This document shows, piece after piece, positions 11,949 through 22,365 of a stretch of 64,000 bases of DNA. The position numbers and the translations under genes are program-made. The DNA is from Lycorma delicatula (lineage: Eukaryota > Arthropoda > Insecta > Hemiptera > Fulgoridae): the NCBI RefSeq assembly GCF_047948215.1, contig NC_134456.1, forward strand, positions 205,886,036-205,950,035. Direction: 5' to 3'. Under the pieces are notes generated by a model. The model was not told the origin of the DNA. It did not search any database and saw nothing but the letters and a program-made list of their open reading frames with translations. The first letter of the stretch is position 1, and each line of letters starts with the position of its first letter.

Positions 11949-13033
11949 CTATTTTATCCTTGTCACCAGAATCACCAAAGTCGTTGTTTTCGCAACAGCG
12001 GCATAAGATCGAGCAAAATCAAAAGAACGACGACCTTTCGAGTCCTCCCGTGACCTCCGATCCAAAGAAGGAAAGTTACTTTTACTGATTTCAACTGGTC
12101 CGCTTGTGATCCTATACCAAGAGAATTTTTCCTCATATAAGACGCTCTCCTTCCTTTCCAAAATCTTCTTGTACTTATACATATAATCGCCTTTTACACT
12201 ACATCCCTTATAATTTGCAGGACAATCCGAACGTCAGATTGCACATGTTGATGGAGTAGTATTATCCTTCTTGGCACAGTCCGTGGTTCTATGTTCACCT
12301 GCGCTCTTTACGCATCTGTATAACCGCATGCAATTTTTCTAAGTGTGCCTATATTACTAACATCGTGTGCACTGTGCTATCCCAGGAGAAGTCCGTGGCG
12401 TTTCGAAGCGGACAGTACAGCTCGCAGTATACTTTAGGTCGAAGATGTCCCTGTTGTACCTTGCGGTTTAAAACTGACAAAGAAAGTTAGCAAAGGCTCT
12501 TTCGTCACCCGATGTCTGGGGTTAACAATACTCAGGATCATGTGTCCATGGCTTTCAATGTCCTTCCTTATAACAACTATTGAAATTGAATAATGTAGGC
12601 GTTTCAATACCACTCAGGGCGCCCGTTCATCCTTCCTTACGACGGTATGCCTTATTAGGCCTTGTCCTCACACAAAGTCAGTAATTTTCTTATAAACATT
12701 TATATCTTTTTAAATTAACCGATGCTGTTTACTATTTATTACCCGCACACAGTAGTCAGATCTGTCTACAAATGTCTAAACGTAGAGCTTTAATTTGTCG
12801 GTTATTCTGTAAAGGACTAGTGTCGGGGGGACAAGTCTAAGGATCTTTATACGGTCGGTTTTTCCGTCACTCTCCTCCAGTGGAAGGTGCTCAAACTGAT
12901 TCAATAGAGGCAATACATTCATAGTGGGAGAATATGATACTTTCGATTTGCGTAGAATTGAGATTGTCTGCCTTGGGAAGGAATTCGTGCGCGAGTTCGG
13001 ATTATCCTTCCCACTTCCAAAGGTGTCACTCAT
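11949..13033 (-). pseudogene. Jockey-like LINE ORF1 (gag-like, CCHC) relic
   Basis: On the - strand the order is: an N-terminal serine/proline-rich piece (13033-12776, ending in DGKTDRIKILRLVPP, like the ORF1 linker before the RNA-binding domain); a frame-broken middle; CCHC zinc-knuckle remnants near 12400-12200 (QCTRC...RHTKNC, then YRCVKSAGEHRTTDC); and CPANYKGCSVKGDYMYKYKKIL (last knuckle and its usual follower). The tail FDFARSYAAVAKTTT resembles the TYAQAVK-type tail of LINE ORF1 proteins. Several stops and frameshifts separate these pieces. The protein family is an RNA-binding nucleocapsid-like partner of ORF2. Confidence 0.65.
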
Positions 13034-14989
13034 GCATCGATAACATCACTGACATTGTCTACAATGTTATCTCTTATAACGTTGCGCCTCGAAGATTTTT
13101 TAGGATCCCTGTCGGAACACATCAAAGGCTCTTTCTTCTGTTTGTTTGATCACTCGTACTCGAATTTAACAACGTATCGTTGCTTTTAGTTGAATCAGTT
13201 GACAATTGATCCTTAAAATCATCCAAAGAGAGCAAGTCTAGTTTAGCTAAGTTAAACTAACTAGCATACTAGAGATGGTCGAGTTTTACTTAGAAAAGAG
13301 CCTAACAGTAACAAAAAAAAAAAATTAATTATAATATACCTTTCGAACTTCCTATTACAAAACCTTGTATAACACGTACAATTCAATAGAAAATAACATA
13401 ATTCGAGTATTACAAGAACCGAACTCAATTATAAAATTTGGCTTCCAGAAATAAAATATAAACAAAAAATAATGAAAAATAACAAATACAGAAAAAATCT
13501 AACAAATAACACAAAAAGAGAAGCCTACTTTTACATTACGTAATAAACCGAAGGATCTATGGAGGCTATTAAAATATATTATTTTATTAAAACGAACTAA
13601 AATCAATACTCTGAATTTTATTTTATATCATTAACAATTATTATAATAAATAAATTATGCGGCCTAAATAACAATCATTTAACATTGTTTATATGTGTTT
13701 TTGTAAACGCGATATCAAAAAATAAGTGTTATCGATGATATTTGACCTTAGACAGTACAACAGGCCTATCGCCCCGCGAGTCGGCCGTATCGGCATCGTC
13801 TCAAATAAATAGCCTACATCAACGCCTACTTCACAGAATGAGTATTAACAAGTAACAATAAAAATAATTTAATTCAGTACATTTTTTATTCACGATGTTG
13901 TACTACTCTTTCGCAACTCATTATCTACAATTTACTGTCAACAACAAACCGATGATTTTACACAACAGTACTGCATGATAAGATAATGCTATTTTAACAC
14001 TAGTTATTTAAATTCTAAAAAAAAAAAACAAGAAAATTACTATTCTCTTATCGAAGAAAATTGAAGCGTAGTTTTCAAACATGTGCTTTAGCTTATCAGG
14101 GTTAATTCATAAATACTTCATATATGGCTCTATTTAAAGATTTTTTTTTCTAAATTTAATAGTATGTAATGGGGTTTATTAAATTTATTAATAGACTTTA
14201 AAACTATAATTAAATGTTTTAAAATGTATTCACTTTTTTTTACTTTTTTAGTATATCGTGTGTAAGACAACTACACAGGACTTTTTCAACAAAAGTTTAC
14301 CCTAAAAATCATAAAACGGTTAGAAATGCGTAATACCCAAACCTTTATCTAGTTTTGATTATCTGAATTAAAGAAAGGAATCAAAACTTCCCACCCCATA
14401 TTTCCTTAACGAAAGCATATGTACTCTTGAGAACAAATCATGAAAGGTGTTACTTTGGATGGAATGTTCATGTTAATTTTTCAAAACGTGCGTATCCCTT
14501 AAACTGTGTAGATCCCTGACATCCAGCACTCCAGTTGATAAGCTCTGATAGAAAACCGAGTATCAAACAGATACGTATTATGGAATAAGAAAGAAAATCT
14601 TTAAAATACTTAAATCGGATTATGATTCATTATAGATAATCGTGGACGACAGAAAATTCCGTAAATTAAATAATTGAATTTTTTAAAATGCAGAATTACT
14701 GGAAAATTACCCGACAATTTATGTTTTGATACCGCATTTCTTAAAAATGTAAATTAAAAGTATATTGAGAAAGGAAATAAGTCATACTTTAAAATCAAAT
14801 TACATAATCGTTTACAAAATTTTTCGAAGACATCATTTAATTCATTAATTAAAATTAAAGATTATCTCCTATACAATATTAAATTTAAAAATACAGCGAT
14901 CAAAGGCTAACTACAATTCATCGCACTCATCTTTTCAGAATAGATACCACGACAGAGATTTTTTATTTTACTTCTCGGAAAGCGTGCCT
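13034..14989. other. AT-rich stretch, no gene recognised
   Basis: The first ~120 bp may be 5' remains of the LINE relic. A slightly GC-richer patch at 13750-13820 has no motif. The rest is low-information AT-rich DNA. Confidence 0.5.
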
Positions 14990-15438
14990 TACCCGGAATA
15001 AATGAGTTTATAAATACACAAAAAGTAAAAAATCTTGTTTTTTTGAGATCTTCCTGTACGTTTGATGCGCATCCACGCAAACGTATGATGCGATATTATA
15101 GGCAACAAAATATTGGGACCTTTTATTTTCAATGAGACTTTTGGGCGCTTCATACTAACTTTTTTCAGATTTATTAAATGTTCGTCTAATATAAAGAAGG
15201 TAGATGATTTTTGCAGCACGATAGGGGAATTCTACACTTTTTTCTAGCTGTTAGACAGCGCTTAAATGCTAATTCTTTAAACAAGTGGATTGGACGTGGC
15301 GGATTTATCAATTGGCCTCCAAGATCGCCTGACTTAACACCTTTTTTTTTTTCTGGGCGCACGACGAAGCATCGTCATACGTGCCCGGATATGATATTGA
15401 AGGCCTTGCATTTTGAAAACTCAGTTGAAAATAATTGA
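14990..15438 (+). pseudogene. Mariner-type (IS630 superfamily) transposase C-terminal scrap
   Basis: Read on the + strand with frame changes: a weak block with NIGTFYFQ (family: IIGPYFFxG), then FLQHDRGILHFFLAVRQRLN (family: QQDGAPPHxxxxVRxxLN) and WIGRGGFINWPPRSPDLTP (family: WIGRRGPIEWPPRSPDLTP). The second catalytic Asp sits in a damaged context and the protein breaks after the PDLTP block in a T-run. The N-terminal half and any TIRs are missing. An antisense 76-codon frame over the same DNA is a by-product. Confidence 0.7.
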
Positions 15439-15812
15439 AACATTTTACCAATACTGTATTGCCAAAATAACGAGTTGCAAATCTGTAATTAAAGTGAATA
15501 TATAACTTTTCTTAGTAGGTAATTAAGAGAGTCAGATGTCACTTGCTCTATAATGTGTATTCATAATAATATGCAAACTGATATAGATCGCGTTATCGAT
15601 CGGTATGCTAAGATGCGTAATCAACAAAATGATTTTATTTTGTAAATAAATTACTGAATTATTATTATTATTATTAAACGAAATAAAATGTGTAAAATTT
15701 CGGATTGTAATCGATTAATTAATTACAAATATTGAAATGAATGAACAAATAAAAATCAACTTAATGCAAATCTTCATCTTATTGTTTTTTCTCTCATATG
15801 TTATTATATATA
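15439..15812. other. No gene recognised
   Basis: AT-rich, with a short ATT/TTA run near 15660. It may include the 3' flank of the transposase scrap. Confidence 0.5.
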
Positions 15813-15990
15813 CTCCAGAAGCTAAATTAACTTAAGCTCGGACTGTAGAGTCCGAAGAAATTTAATCAAAACTGCCATGCAAACAATCAAAATATATAAT
15901 AACTTAAGCTTCTGGAGTTCCTGTGAGGAACAGTTCGAATAACTTAAGCTTAATTTTTATAAATCGAAATAAAATTGAAGAAACTTAAGC
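15813..15990. repeat. Structured repeat cluster with four AACTTAAG words
   Basis: ctccagaagct (15813-15823) is the reverse complement of agcttctggag (15907-15917). Inside and just beyond sit two small hairpins: cggact-gtag-agtccg (15839-15854) and gttcc-tgtga-ggaac (15917-15931). The word aacttaag occurs at 15829, 15901, 15941 and 15982, three times followed by ct or c. This is more organised than the surrounding DNA. Function unknown; it could be the remains of a small inverted-repeat transposon. Confidence 0.55.
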
Positions 15991-16149
15991 ACTTTTTTGA
16001 TTTTTGCGAAACAGTCCCATTTTGCCTCTTTTACAACAATAGTAATGATCGGTTAAACGATTTTTCGTGTTTAAAAGTAGTTCAGAATATAGTATGCATC
16101 CAATAAAAGCGTATGAAATATTATATACCCAACCTAATTAGAAGGCAGT

Positions 16150-17815
16150 AGGAAAATGTGACCCCTTGCACCAATGGCGCCCTTATAATTCAGTTGCTGG
16201 ATCCACTGGGTACCACACTAGACGACGGTTTTCATCAACTTGTACAGGGTACTGGTTAAGGAGATAAGACGATAACTTTAAGGGCATGATTTATCTTTAC
16301 CAGGTTTCAGAACGGAAATCATCAATGCCTCTGTTCAACAATATGGAAAAACCTGTTAAGAAAATATTTTATTGTAAGTACACAAAACATGTTATAACGC
16401 GGTAATCGAAAGATGTGATAACGTACTGAACTTGATATTATCATTTCCGGGGGAAATATCACACTAATTATTTAAGGCATATCTTAACTCATCAAAGAAA
16501 CAGGTATGTTTAATTCACTACGCGAGTATCCTGTTACAAACCTATTTTCTATCTGCAACTTATACCTCATAAACTCAGGACAGTAAGTATGTGAGTGAAA
16601 CTGACCTAAACGGCCTTCCAACGTGTTCGTCACATTAATTGACGCGATTGCGAGGATGCCGTTGTTTTCCATTCGGATCCGTTGTTCGCTGTCCCACCGG
16701 CTGCGTAGATTGTCGTGATCCACATATGGCTCGAACACATATGGCTTTCTCCATGTAACAGACGAGGTATTATCCGTGAAATGGATTCGACATGATTCAG
16801 CCATGATTCCCGTTTTGCACATCCCAACCCCGTAGGGGAGACACCCACCTTGTGGCGATTCCGGTTTCCACACCACCCCCTCCGTTCCTAACCCTGAAGG
16901 CTTTACTGGAGGTAGTCTTCAGACCCTCTAACTGATTACATCTTACAGTCACCAGCCAGGCCTGTCGGGATGCCACCGTTGCAAATGCCTCAGCAGACAT
17001 GTACATCAGTAAAAACCAATAACTCAGCCGACGCCTTCGCTTTAGGCTTCCTTCGGACATCTACACTTTTCTATCCTACAGCATCACCCTCTGAACTGGC
17101 TAACCAAGTTAGCGGAATCACGAACCCCGCGCCTAGCCCAATTACAATATAAACGCTTGTGGCTGTAAATGCCTCAAACATCGTCTAAGTAACGAGTCAA
17201 GTGCAATGTCAAACCGAAACACTCGACGGCAAATTGCCCTCGCATTGCGGAAGGCGTAGAACAATCCAGTCTAGGCCTTCAATTGAAATTACGGAAAGCC
17301 CTACGACGATCTCTTAGTGCACGCCTGCAGTCTTCATCCCACCAAGGTACAGCAGGCCGCCTTGGCTTTTCAGATGTTAAAGGGATGAATTCATTTGCGC
17401 TTTTGAGAATTAAGTGTGTAAACCCGGCTAGCTGATGGGTCACACTATCACTCTTGGCATATTGGCCAAAGGAATCCTTGTATCCGATCCAGCCCGCTTT
17501 TTGAACCACTCTTCTGCGTGGCTTACTCTGAGGCAAATAATTATTATCGACTGAAATGATACCGGTCTATGATCGCTTCCAAAGAAGTATTTGGAAACGC
17601 GTCAGGAATGACGTGGGAGTAAGGTTGCTGAACATAACGACAGATCGATGCACTAAACTGTACCTGATGAAGATGACATAAATGTGCACTATCCATCGTT
17701 CAATAAGCAGAGATCTAGGTTCTGCTTTATGCAATCAACTGAAGAGCCTCGGGAAGAACAGAATGATGAGCGTTGAAATCGCCAATTATTAGGCAGGGTA
17801 AAGAAATCCGGGAAA
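16150..17815 (-). pseudogene. LINE ORF2 (endonuclease-RT) relic
   Basis: - strand blocks, each matched by the intact ORF2 at 60509-64000: CLIIGDFNAHH (endonuclease); the FGSDHRP-like site near 17590, degraded; a long open piece 17536-17279 with SANEFIPLTSEKPRRPAVPW and the WWDEDCRRALRDRRRAF linker; ARAICRRVF; then, beyond an inserted repeat, SWLNHVESISRIIP, LGQF and SRSELNIPVSLM. The RT start follows as VLKPGKDKSCP and SYRLISLTSTLYKLM near 16310-16230. Stops and frameshifts are frequent. The 130-codon frame at 16484-16876 is a chimera of inserted repeat and LINE codons, not a gene. Confidence 0.75.
16815..17195 (-). mobile_element. Short repeat nested in the LINE relic (SINE-like)
   Basis: LINE coding similarity stops after ARAICRRVFRFD near 17200 and resumes with KRESWLNHVESISR near 16815, so about 380 bp is foreign. 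Its - strand closely resembles the + strand at about 50040-50510. Shared blocks include gatgtaatcagttagagggt, tttttactgatg/ttttactgatg, ggtggcatcc and ctacggggtt. Two homologous copies, one precisely interrupting another element, show that this is a mobile or retroposed unit. No coding potential was seen, and I could not define Pol III boxes or a clean target-site duplication. Confidence 0.7.
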
Positions 17816-17837
17816 TCAAACCGGACGGATCACATGA

Positions 17838-18850
17838 TCACAAATCACTGGACAGGATCCACCCACATTGATTATAATTCGCATTTGCAGGAGCTTGGCT
17901 TGATGTAGCGACAGCAAAGTAGACGTCTGTTTTAACCATGTTTCGCGAGTTCAGCGTCATTTTTCTATTTTCTTCTTTTAAAGTTTGGTAATCTCGTAAG
18001 CGAGCTGAATGTGATCCCCCCACAGTTAATAAATTTTTCTTCCTTCTGACAGTCAGTATCTTTCTGACCTTCTTTTGCGCATCGTGCAAATATTACGATG
18101 TTCGAGCAAGAAGTTGTAGTATGACCACACCGTTGACACCGGAAACATCGCTGTGGGTTGGGGATGAATGGTCGTACTTTAACTGACGGCTAACCTACTT
18201 TAATTTTCTCTGGTGGTATGGGAAGGTTGAACGTTAATATAAGGGAAGGAGTAGCTTTTTACACTCCGCTCTGACATTTCATTATTCTCTTTAGTTCTGT
18301 AACATCTTGGGGACGAAGCTCACATCGGTAATTTCACTAATGTCCATCTCTAGAAGATCCCTTCAAAAAATTACTCCTCTGCTAGTATTCAAAGTATGGC
18401 ATACCGCACTTATACCGCCCATATTGCTCAGACGTAAGAGCGATTGACTCTCCTCATCATTGAAAGGCTCTATCAGTATTGATCCGTCTCTTAATTTCCT
18501 GACGTTCTTTGAGGAACCACTTGAACCCGTTACTACCTTATTTATCAGGAAAGGCAAACCCTTATGAAGGGCCACCTTCCTGATTATTCCGTAGAACTAA
18601 ATATCTCACGTTTGTATATTGCAGGCGGGACTTGTCAACATTTAAATTATTATCTTCGGAACTGTTTCATTGTCCGACAAAGCTGAACAAGGTCTTTCCG
18701 CAAGACTAATATTGGTGGTTTTTTCAGACGGATCACCAACCATCATAAGGTTTTTCTGTGAATTACTAATTTTTATCCCACGAGTACCAGGGAAATAGAG
18801 GACCATTTCTGCAGAGCTCACGCGTACAAACGTTAGAGCTAAATACAACT
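17838..18850 (-). pseudogene. LINE ORF1 (gag-like, CCHC zinc knuckles) relic
   Basis: Pieces in order on the - strand: an N-terminal Ser/Thr-rich region (18848-18642); KLRDGSILIEPFNDEESQSL, the RNA-recognition-like core; HTLNTSRGVI followed by RDLLEMDISEITD (typical of ORF1 proteins of this group); and zinc-knuckle remains from about 18160 to 17990 (RCFRCQRCGHTTTSCSN, ICARCAKEGQKDTDC, NCGGSHSARLRDYQTLK). Frame changes and stops separate the blocks. Such proteins package LINE RNA in the cytoplasm. No intact product is possible. Confidence 0.75.
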
Positions 18851-19779
18851 GCGTTCGCCCAGATACCTAGAGGACATCGTTCCAGATTCACTACGTAGAG
18901 TCATGCACCCACCGGCACAACAGTTTCCATCTTAAGTAACGGTTGCGTTTCGTAAGGTGTCGCAACATCCCGAGGATAAATGTAAGAAGAAAGAGAGTAA
19001 GATGTTGTTAATTAGTTGTCTAAGGGTATATGTTGTAATTTCTGTAGTGTTCTTGGAGAAGATAACAGAATTCTCAGCGCGGTACAGCAAATACAAAACA
19101 ACCCTACTGAAATACAGAAAGCCACCAACCACCAAAAACACTCACTGTTCGTCGGGCAGAGTGCCGTGCCCACTGTAACGGAGGACATTCTCTGTAATTT
19201 ATTTATTTTCCAGTCGATTTCATTGTTTGTATTGTCATTTTTCTAAAATATTTAATTCTTCTGTTTTTAATATGGAACATTTTGTTTTGTTCAACGCCTA
19301 AAACCTTCCACATTTTGATACGTTTTCTTTATGATAAACTTCGAAATTCTTACATCGGTATTTCGATTTTACTTTATTCTTACCATTTTACTCAGAATCA
19401 AATGCTCTACAGAGTTTGTTTAAAACTTTTATTGTAATCTGTAAACTATTTAACAAAGTTGTTTTACGCCAATGATAGAACAGTATGTTTTTCGACCTCA
19501 ATCTTCTGTCCATTACAAAAAAATAAAAAACAGTTCTAGGACCTATTTTTTTCAATTTTTCAGGTCAGAAGTTTCAGACAAATTCATTTAAGAAGTAAAT
19601 TTACTTCTTAACTTTAGTTCCAAGAATTGCAGTCCGGCTTAATTTTGGTGCAAAAGTCAGGGTGAAATATTTCGCCATCTAACCCTCGCTAACGAAACCA
19701 TGTTTACTGAATTGTGTGCATATACACATACCCGACACAAGTATATATTAGCATATCCATCCGCGCTGTATGAACCTGC
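18851..19779. other. No gene recognised
   Basis: The first few hundred bases may be 5' remains of the LINE relic. Overlapping antisense frames near 18932-19246 have no motif. A possible start of the next repeat lies after 19640. Confidence 0.45.
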
Positions 19780-20420
19780 GTTTCTGTCGTGATCAGGGGA
19801 TGTTTAGTCAGTCAGGGTTCAATTCGCATCTTCTTCCCGTCTAGCCAAGGAGCTCTATCCCCAAGACCCCTTGTGTTCATTAAACTCATGCTTGAGAATA
19901 ATAATAATAAATCCCGGTCAGGCAAATTTCAGATTGGTTAAATAGCGGTAGCACAAAACGGCAAGAATGTAAAAAACATTTTTTTCTACCCCTTAAAATA
20001 ATTAAGTTCAAAAAACCCTAAAATGGTTTTTAATTACAAGCCCTAATTAAGTGAATATCTCATTTGTTATAATCGGAAATTGGGAAAATTTGCAATCATT
20101 GAGATTTTTTTACCTTTCTTCATCCCTTTCAAGGCCGAATTTCGATAAATCTAGAATATGGTTTTTAAATATTTACATGAAAATTACACACACGAAAAAT
20201 CAAGTTGATACCTTCATTTGTTACCAAGAAATTAAAAAAAAAATAGTAAATTTCATTGTTACTCCATTTTAACCCTTTAAACTCGGAATTTCAAGAACTC
20301 CTCTCGTAGTGTGCACTTACACCATAAGAAGAATATGTATACAAATTTTCATCAATTTATCTTCAGTAGTTTTTTGCTGGGAGTTGATGAATCAGTCAGT
20401 CAGAACAAGCTGCTTTATAA
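19780..20420 (+). repeat. Dispersed repeat, copy A
   Basis: Matches 27455-28460 in the same orientation. Shared blocks include gttaaactcatgctt-type text (19876 and 27590), atggtttttaa, aacggaaattggg/aatcggaaatgaggaaaat, atttacatgaa, ttaaactcggaatttcaa and aattttcatcaatttatctt. No protein is encoded. Copy B carries an extra segment between the first and second block. Family unknown. Confidence 0.75.
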
Positions 20421-20689
20421 GTACAGTTATAAATATACTGTGTTCAGTAGTATGCAAATTAATCCGAACACAGGAGATGATTTTTGTTTATTTTTATGTT
20501 GTAGCTACACTGCTTTATCATACCCATTCTTTAAGTTGTCTATGTACTGTATGATTAAATTGTTCTTTAGTTATTCAGCAATTTTCATGTTATAAGGTGT
20601 ATTTTGTGGAATTTTATTTAATTTGTTATTACGAAATCATATTTTCGTATTTTTTGTTCAGGGACTCTAGAATAAATAATAATTGACGT

Positions 20690-21540
20690 AACTCCAAGAA
20701 AGCGTTCGAGAATTGTTTCTCTTTCTGAGCATAACAATATGACACAACAATAGCTTCTGAGTGTCGTGTTAAACTAGAGACGGTGAATGCTATTTTAAAA
20801 CAATTTAAAGGTACTGGTTCCTTTTCACTTCAAAGGAAAAGCAAATGCGGCCGTAAAATAAAAACTACTCCAACACAGAATCTGTCATGGTGAGAACAAA
20901 TTAACTTAATCCAAAATTATCTGTTGTGCACTTAAATTGAAAATTAGTAGCCACTGAAACAGATTTACACGTAACAACTCTTAGACGGCTACTTCTTGCA
21001 GTTGGACGTAAAGCTTGTCGGCCAGCTACAAAAGCTTTTAAAACACCAGCAATGTGCAAAACAGGCTCTTGTAAGCTAAAGCACATGCTAACTGGACCAA
21101 TGAATACTGAAAAAATGTCATGTTTTCCGACGACTAACATTTTTATTTTAGGGACAAAAGGTTGATAAGTGATGGATATATCAAAATTATGAAGGAAAGG
21201 GTTTGACACAATTTCAAAACAAATTCCCATAATGCAGCAAGATTTGGCGCCATGTCGTATTACCAAAAAAGTGGAAAAAGTTTTCGAAGAACGAAACATT
21301 TAAGTGCACCGAAGACTAGACAACTGCCCAGACATAAACCAAATTGAAAATCTTTGGGCAATAGTAAAGAGACGACCTTCAAAAATTAATTGTACCACAA
21401 AAATTGATCTCATTAAAGCAATAATATCGGTATGGTTTCATGATGATGAAATCAAAAAAATGTTTAGTAACTTGTTGAATCGACGCCAACCAGTGTGCGT
21501 GAAGTGACTAATAATGAAGGAGAACAAAATAATCAATTAT
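20690..21540 (+). pseudogene. Tc1-like transposase pseudogene
   Basis: Translation with frame changes shows the N-terminal DNA-binding remnants near 20760-20900 (GTGSF, then the GRK-type stretch), then HANWTNEY-KNVMFSDD (first catalytic Asp kept, but stops on both sides), DKRLISDGYIKIM, QDLAPCRITKKVEKVFEERN (family QDNAPCHTAxxVxxWFxExN, second Asp kept) and DINQIENLWAIVKRRPSK (family DxNPIENLWxxxKRR, third acidic residue kept). The end is a 67-codon open stretch closing at 21507. TGA and TAA codons near 21105 and 21135, plus another TAA before 21304, prevent translation. The Merlin element starts directly downstream. Confidence 0.8.
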
Positions 21541-21571
21541 TTTTTCTAAATAAAGTTAATTTGGTACTTAT

Positions 21572-22327
21572 CGGTTATCTGCTCGCCACGTACAATCGTT
21601 GTTTAAATCGATGTTTTAATCAAACCGCCCGCTGGTCTACTACTATAATCCATTGCAACTTACCTCACATGTTTTTTGCAGGTGGCCAAATGTCCTGAAT
21701 CGCCTCAATTATAGTTTGAACCGCGTCTTTGTTGCGGACTTCTCGCCGCCACATGAACACCGCTAAGTATGACTCCAGATAATGGAGATCCGTCCCTCTG
21801 TGTTTCTTGTTCCGCCATTTTACAGAGGCCCACAATCTTTCCATGGTTTGTGTGTCGGCGCGTGTAGTTGGACCGAGAAAATTAAAACGGCGGTTCACTT
21901 GTAAGTGCTTGAATCCCGCTTCTTCGATTTTGTTTGTTATACACACCCTCCACGAGTCCAACGTGTACAACGTTGATCCTTCCATCACGTGTTTTGTAAT
22001 TTCTTTCATCAACGTTGAAAATAACGATCGGGAACGTAAACGAGAAAGCAATCCTCGATTTCTCGACATGTACCGCCAAAAATCCTCTGTTGCGGCAAAA
22101 TTCGCCCGGCATTGTTTTTGCCTTTGTAAACAAGCTGCGTCCAAGTCAACGATTTTCCCAATACCGCCAATGTTTCCATCATCTTTTTGTGACAGAACGC
22201 CCACGCATATTTTTGCGTAAATAGTTATTACAATTAACGGTCGTTTCATCCGACATATCCAGTTCCCGTTTACACCATGTAAACCTAGCCTAACCTAACC
22301 GTTAAGTACGTGACGTGCAGATAACCG
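21572..22327 (-). mobile_element. Merlin DNA transposon with terminal inverted repeats
   Basis: The left end (21572-21592) begins cggttatctgctcgcc and the right end (22307-22327), inverted, begins cggttatctgcacgtc; 19 of 21 positions agree. The transposase remnant between them is of the Merlin/IS1016 type, and this family has short TIRs and 8-9 bp target duplications (established). The 8-mer gttaattt occurs at 21555-21562 and 22327-22334. It is a possible target duplication, but 9-10 extra bases lie between it and the left TIR as drawn. At about 756 bp it is shorter than an autonomous element. Confidence 0.7.
21665..22249 (-). pseudogene. Merlin (IS1016/ISXO2-like) transposase, damaged
   Basis: The 194-codon frame has the three catalytic positions of the Merlin DDE enzyme. 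KIVDLDAA gives Asp37, YTLDSWR gives Asp98, and DTQTMERLWASVKWRNKKHR gives Glu137. The C-terminal signature HYLESYLAVFMWRR is also kept. Residues about 45-75 do not fit the family, whereas an overlapping frame (22133-21882) reads FCRNRGFLAVHVEKSRI there, which does fit. This suggests two compensating frameshifts. The N-terminal DNA-binding part is missing or reduced; in another frame DETTVN appears upstream of 22249. The enzyme would cut and paste the element, but this copy is probably dead. Antisense frames are by-products. Confidence 0.8.
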
Positions 22328-22330
22328 TTA

Positions 22331-22333
<3 letters not shown>

Positions 22334-22363
<30 letters not shown>
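22334..22363. repeat. (TA)n microsatellite
   Basis: About 15 TA units directly outside the right TIR of the Merlin element. Confidence 0.95.

Positions 22364-22365
<2 letters not shown>

Larger units (their letters stand above)
16150..18850 (-). mobile_element. Decayed I-group LINE (ORF1 + ORF2), 3'-truncated
   Basis: Read on the - strand, this relic has ORF1 (18850 to about 17838) followed by ORF2 endonuclease and RT start (about 17815 to 16150). ORF2 is recognisably related to the open ORF2 at 60509-64000 through the EN C-terminus, linker and RT fingerprint, though not the same subfamily. The copy stops within the RT domain, so the palm, RNase H and 3'UTR are gone. A separate short repeat is inserted at about 16815-17195. 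Confidence 0.8.

Noticed and set aside
16484..16876. 130-codon open frame on the - strand
   Set aside because: It runs from an inserted non-coding repeat into frame-shifted LINE ORF2 codons; only the second half resembles a protein, so the frame is a chimera.
21807..22220. 137-codon + strand frame
   Set aside because: Antisense to the Merlin transposase remnant, which has a clear family signature on the other strand.
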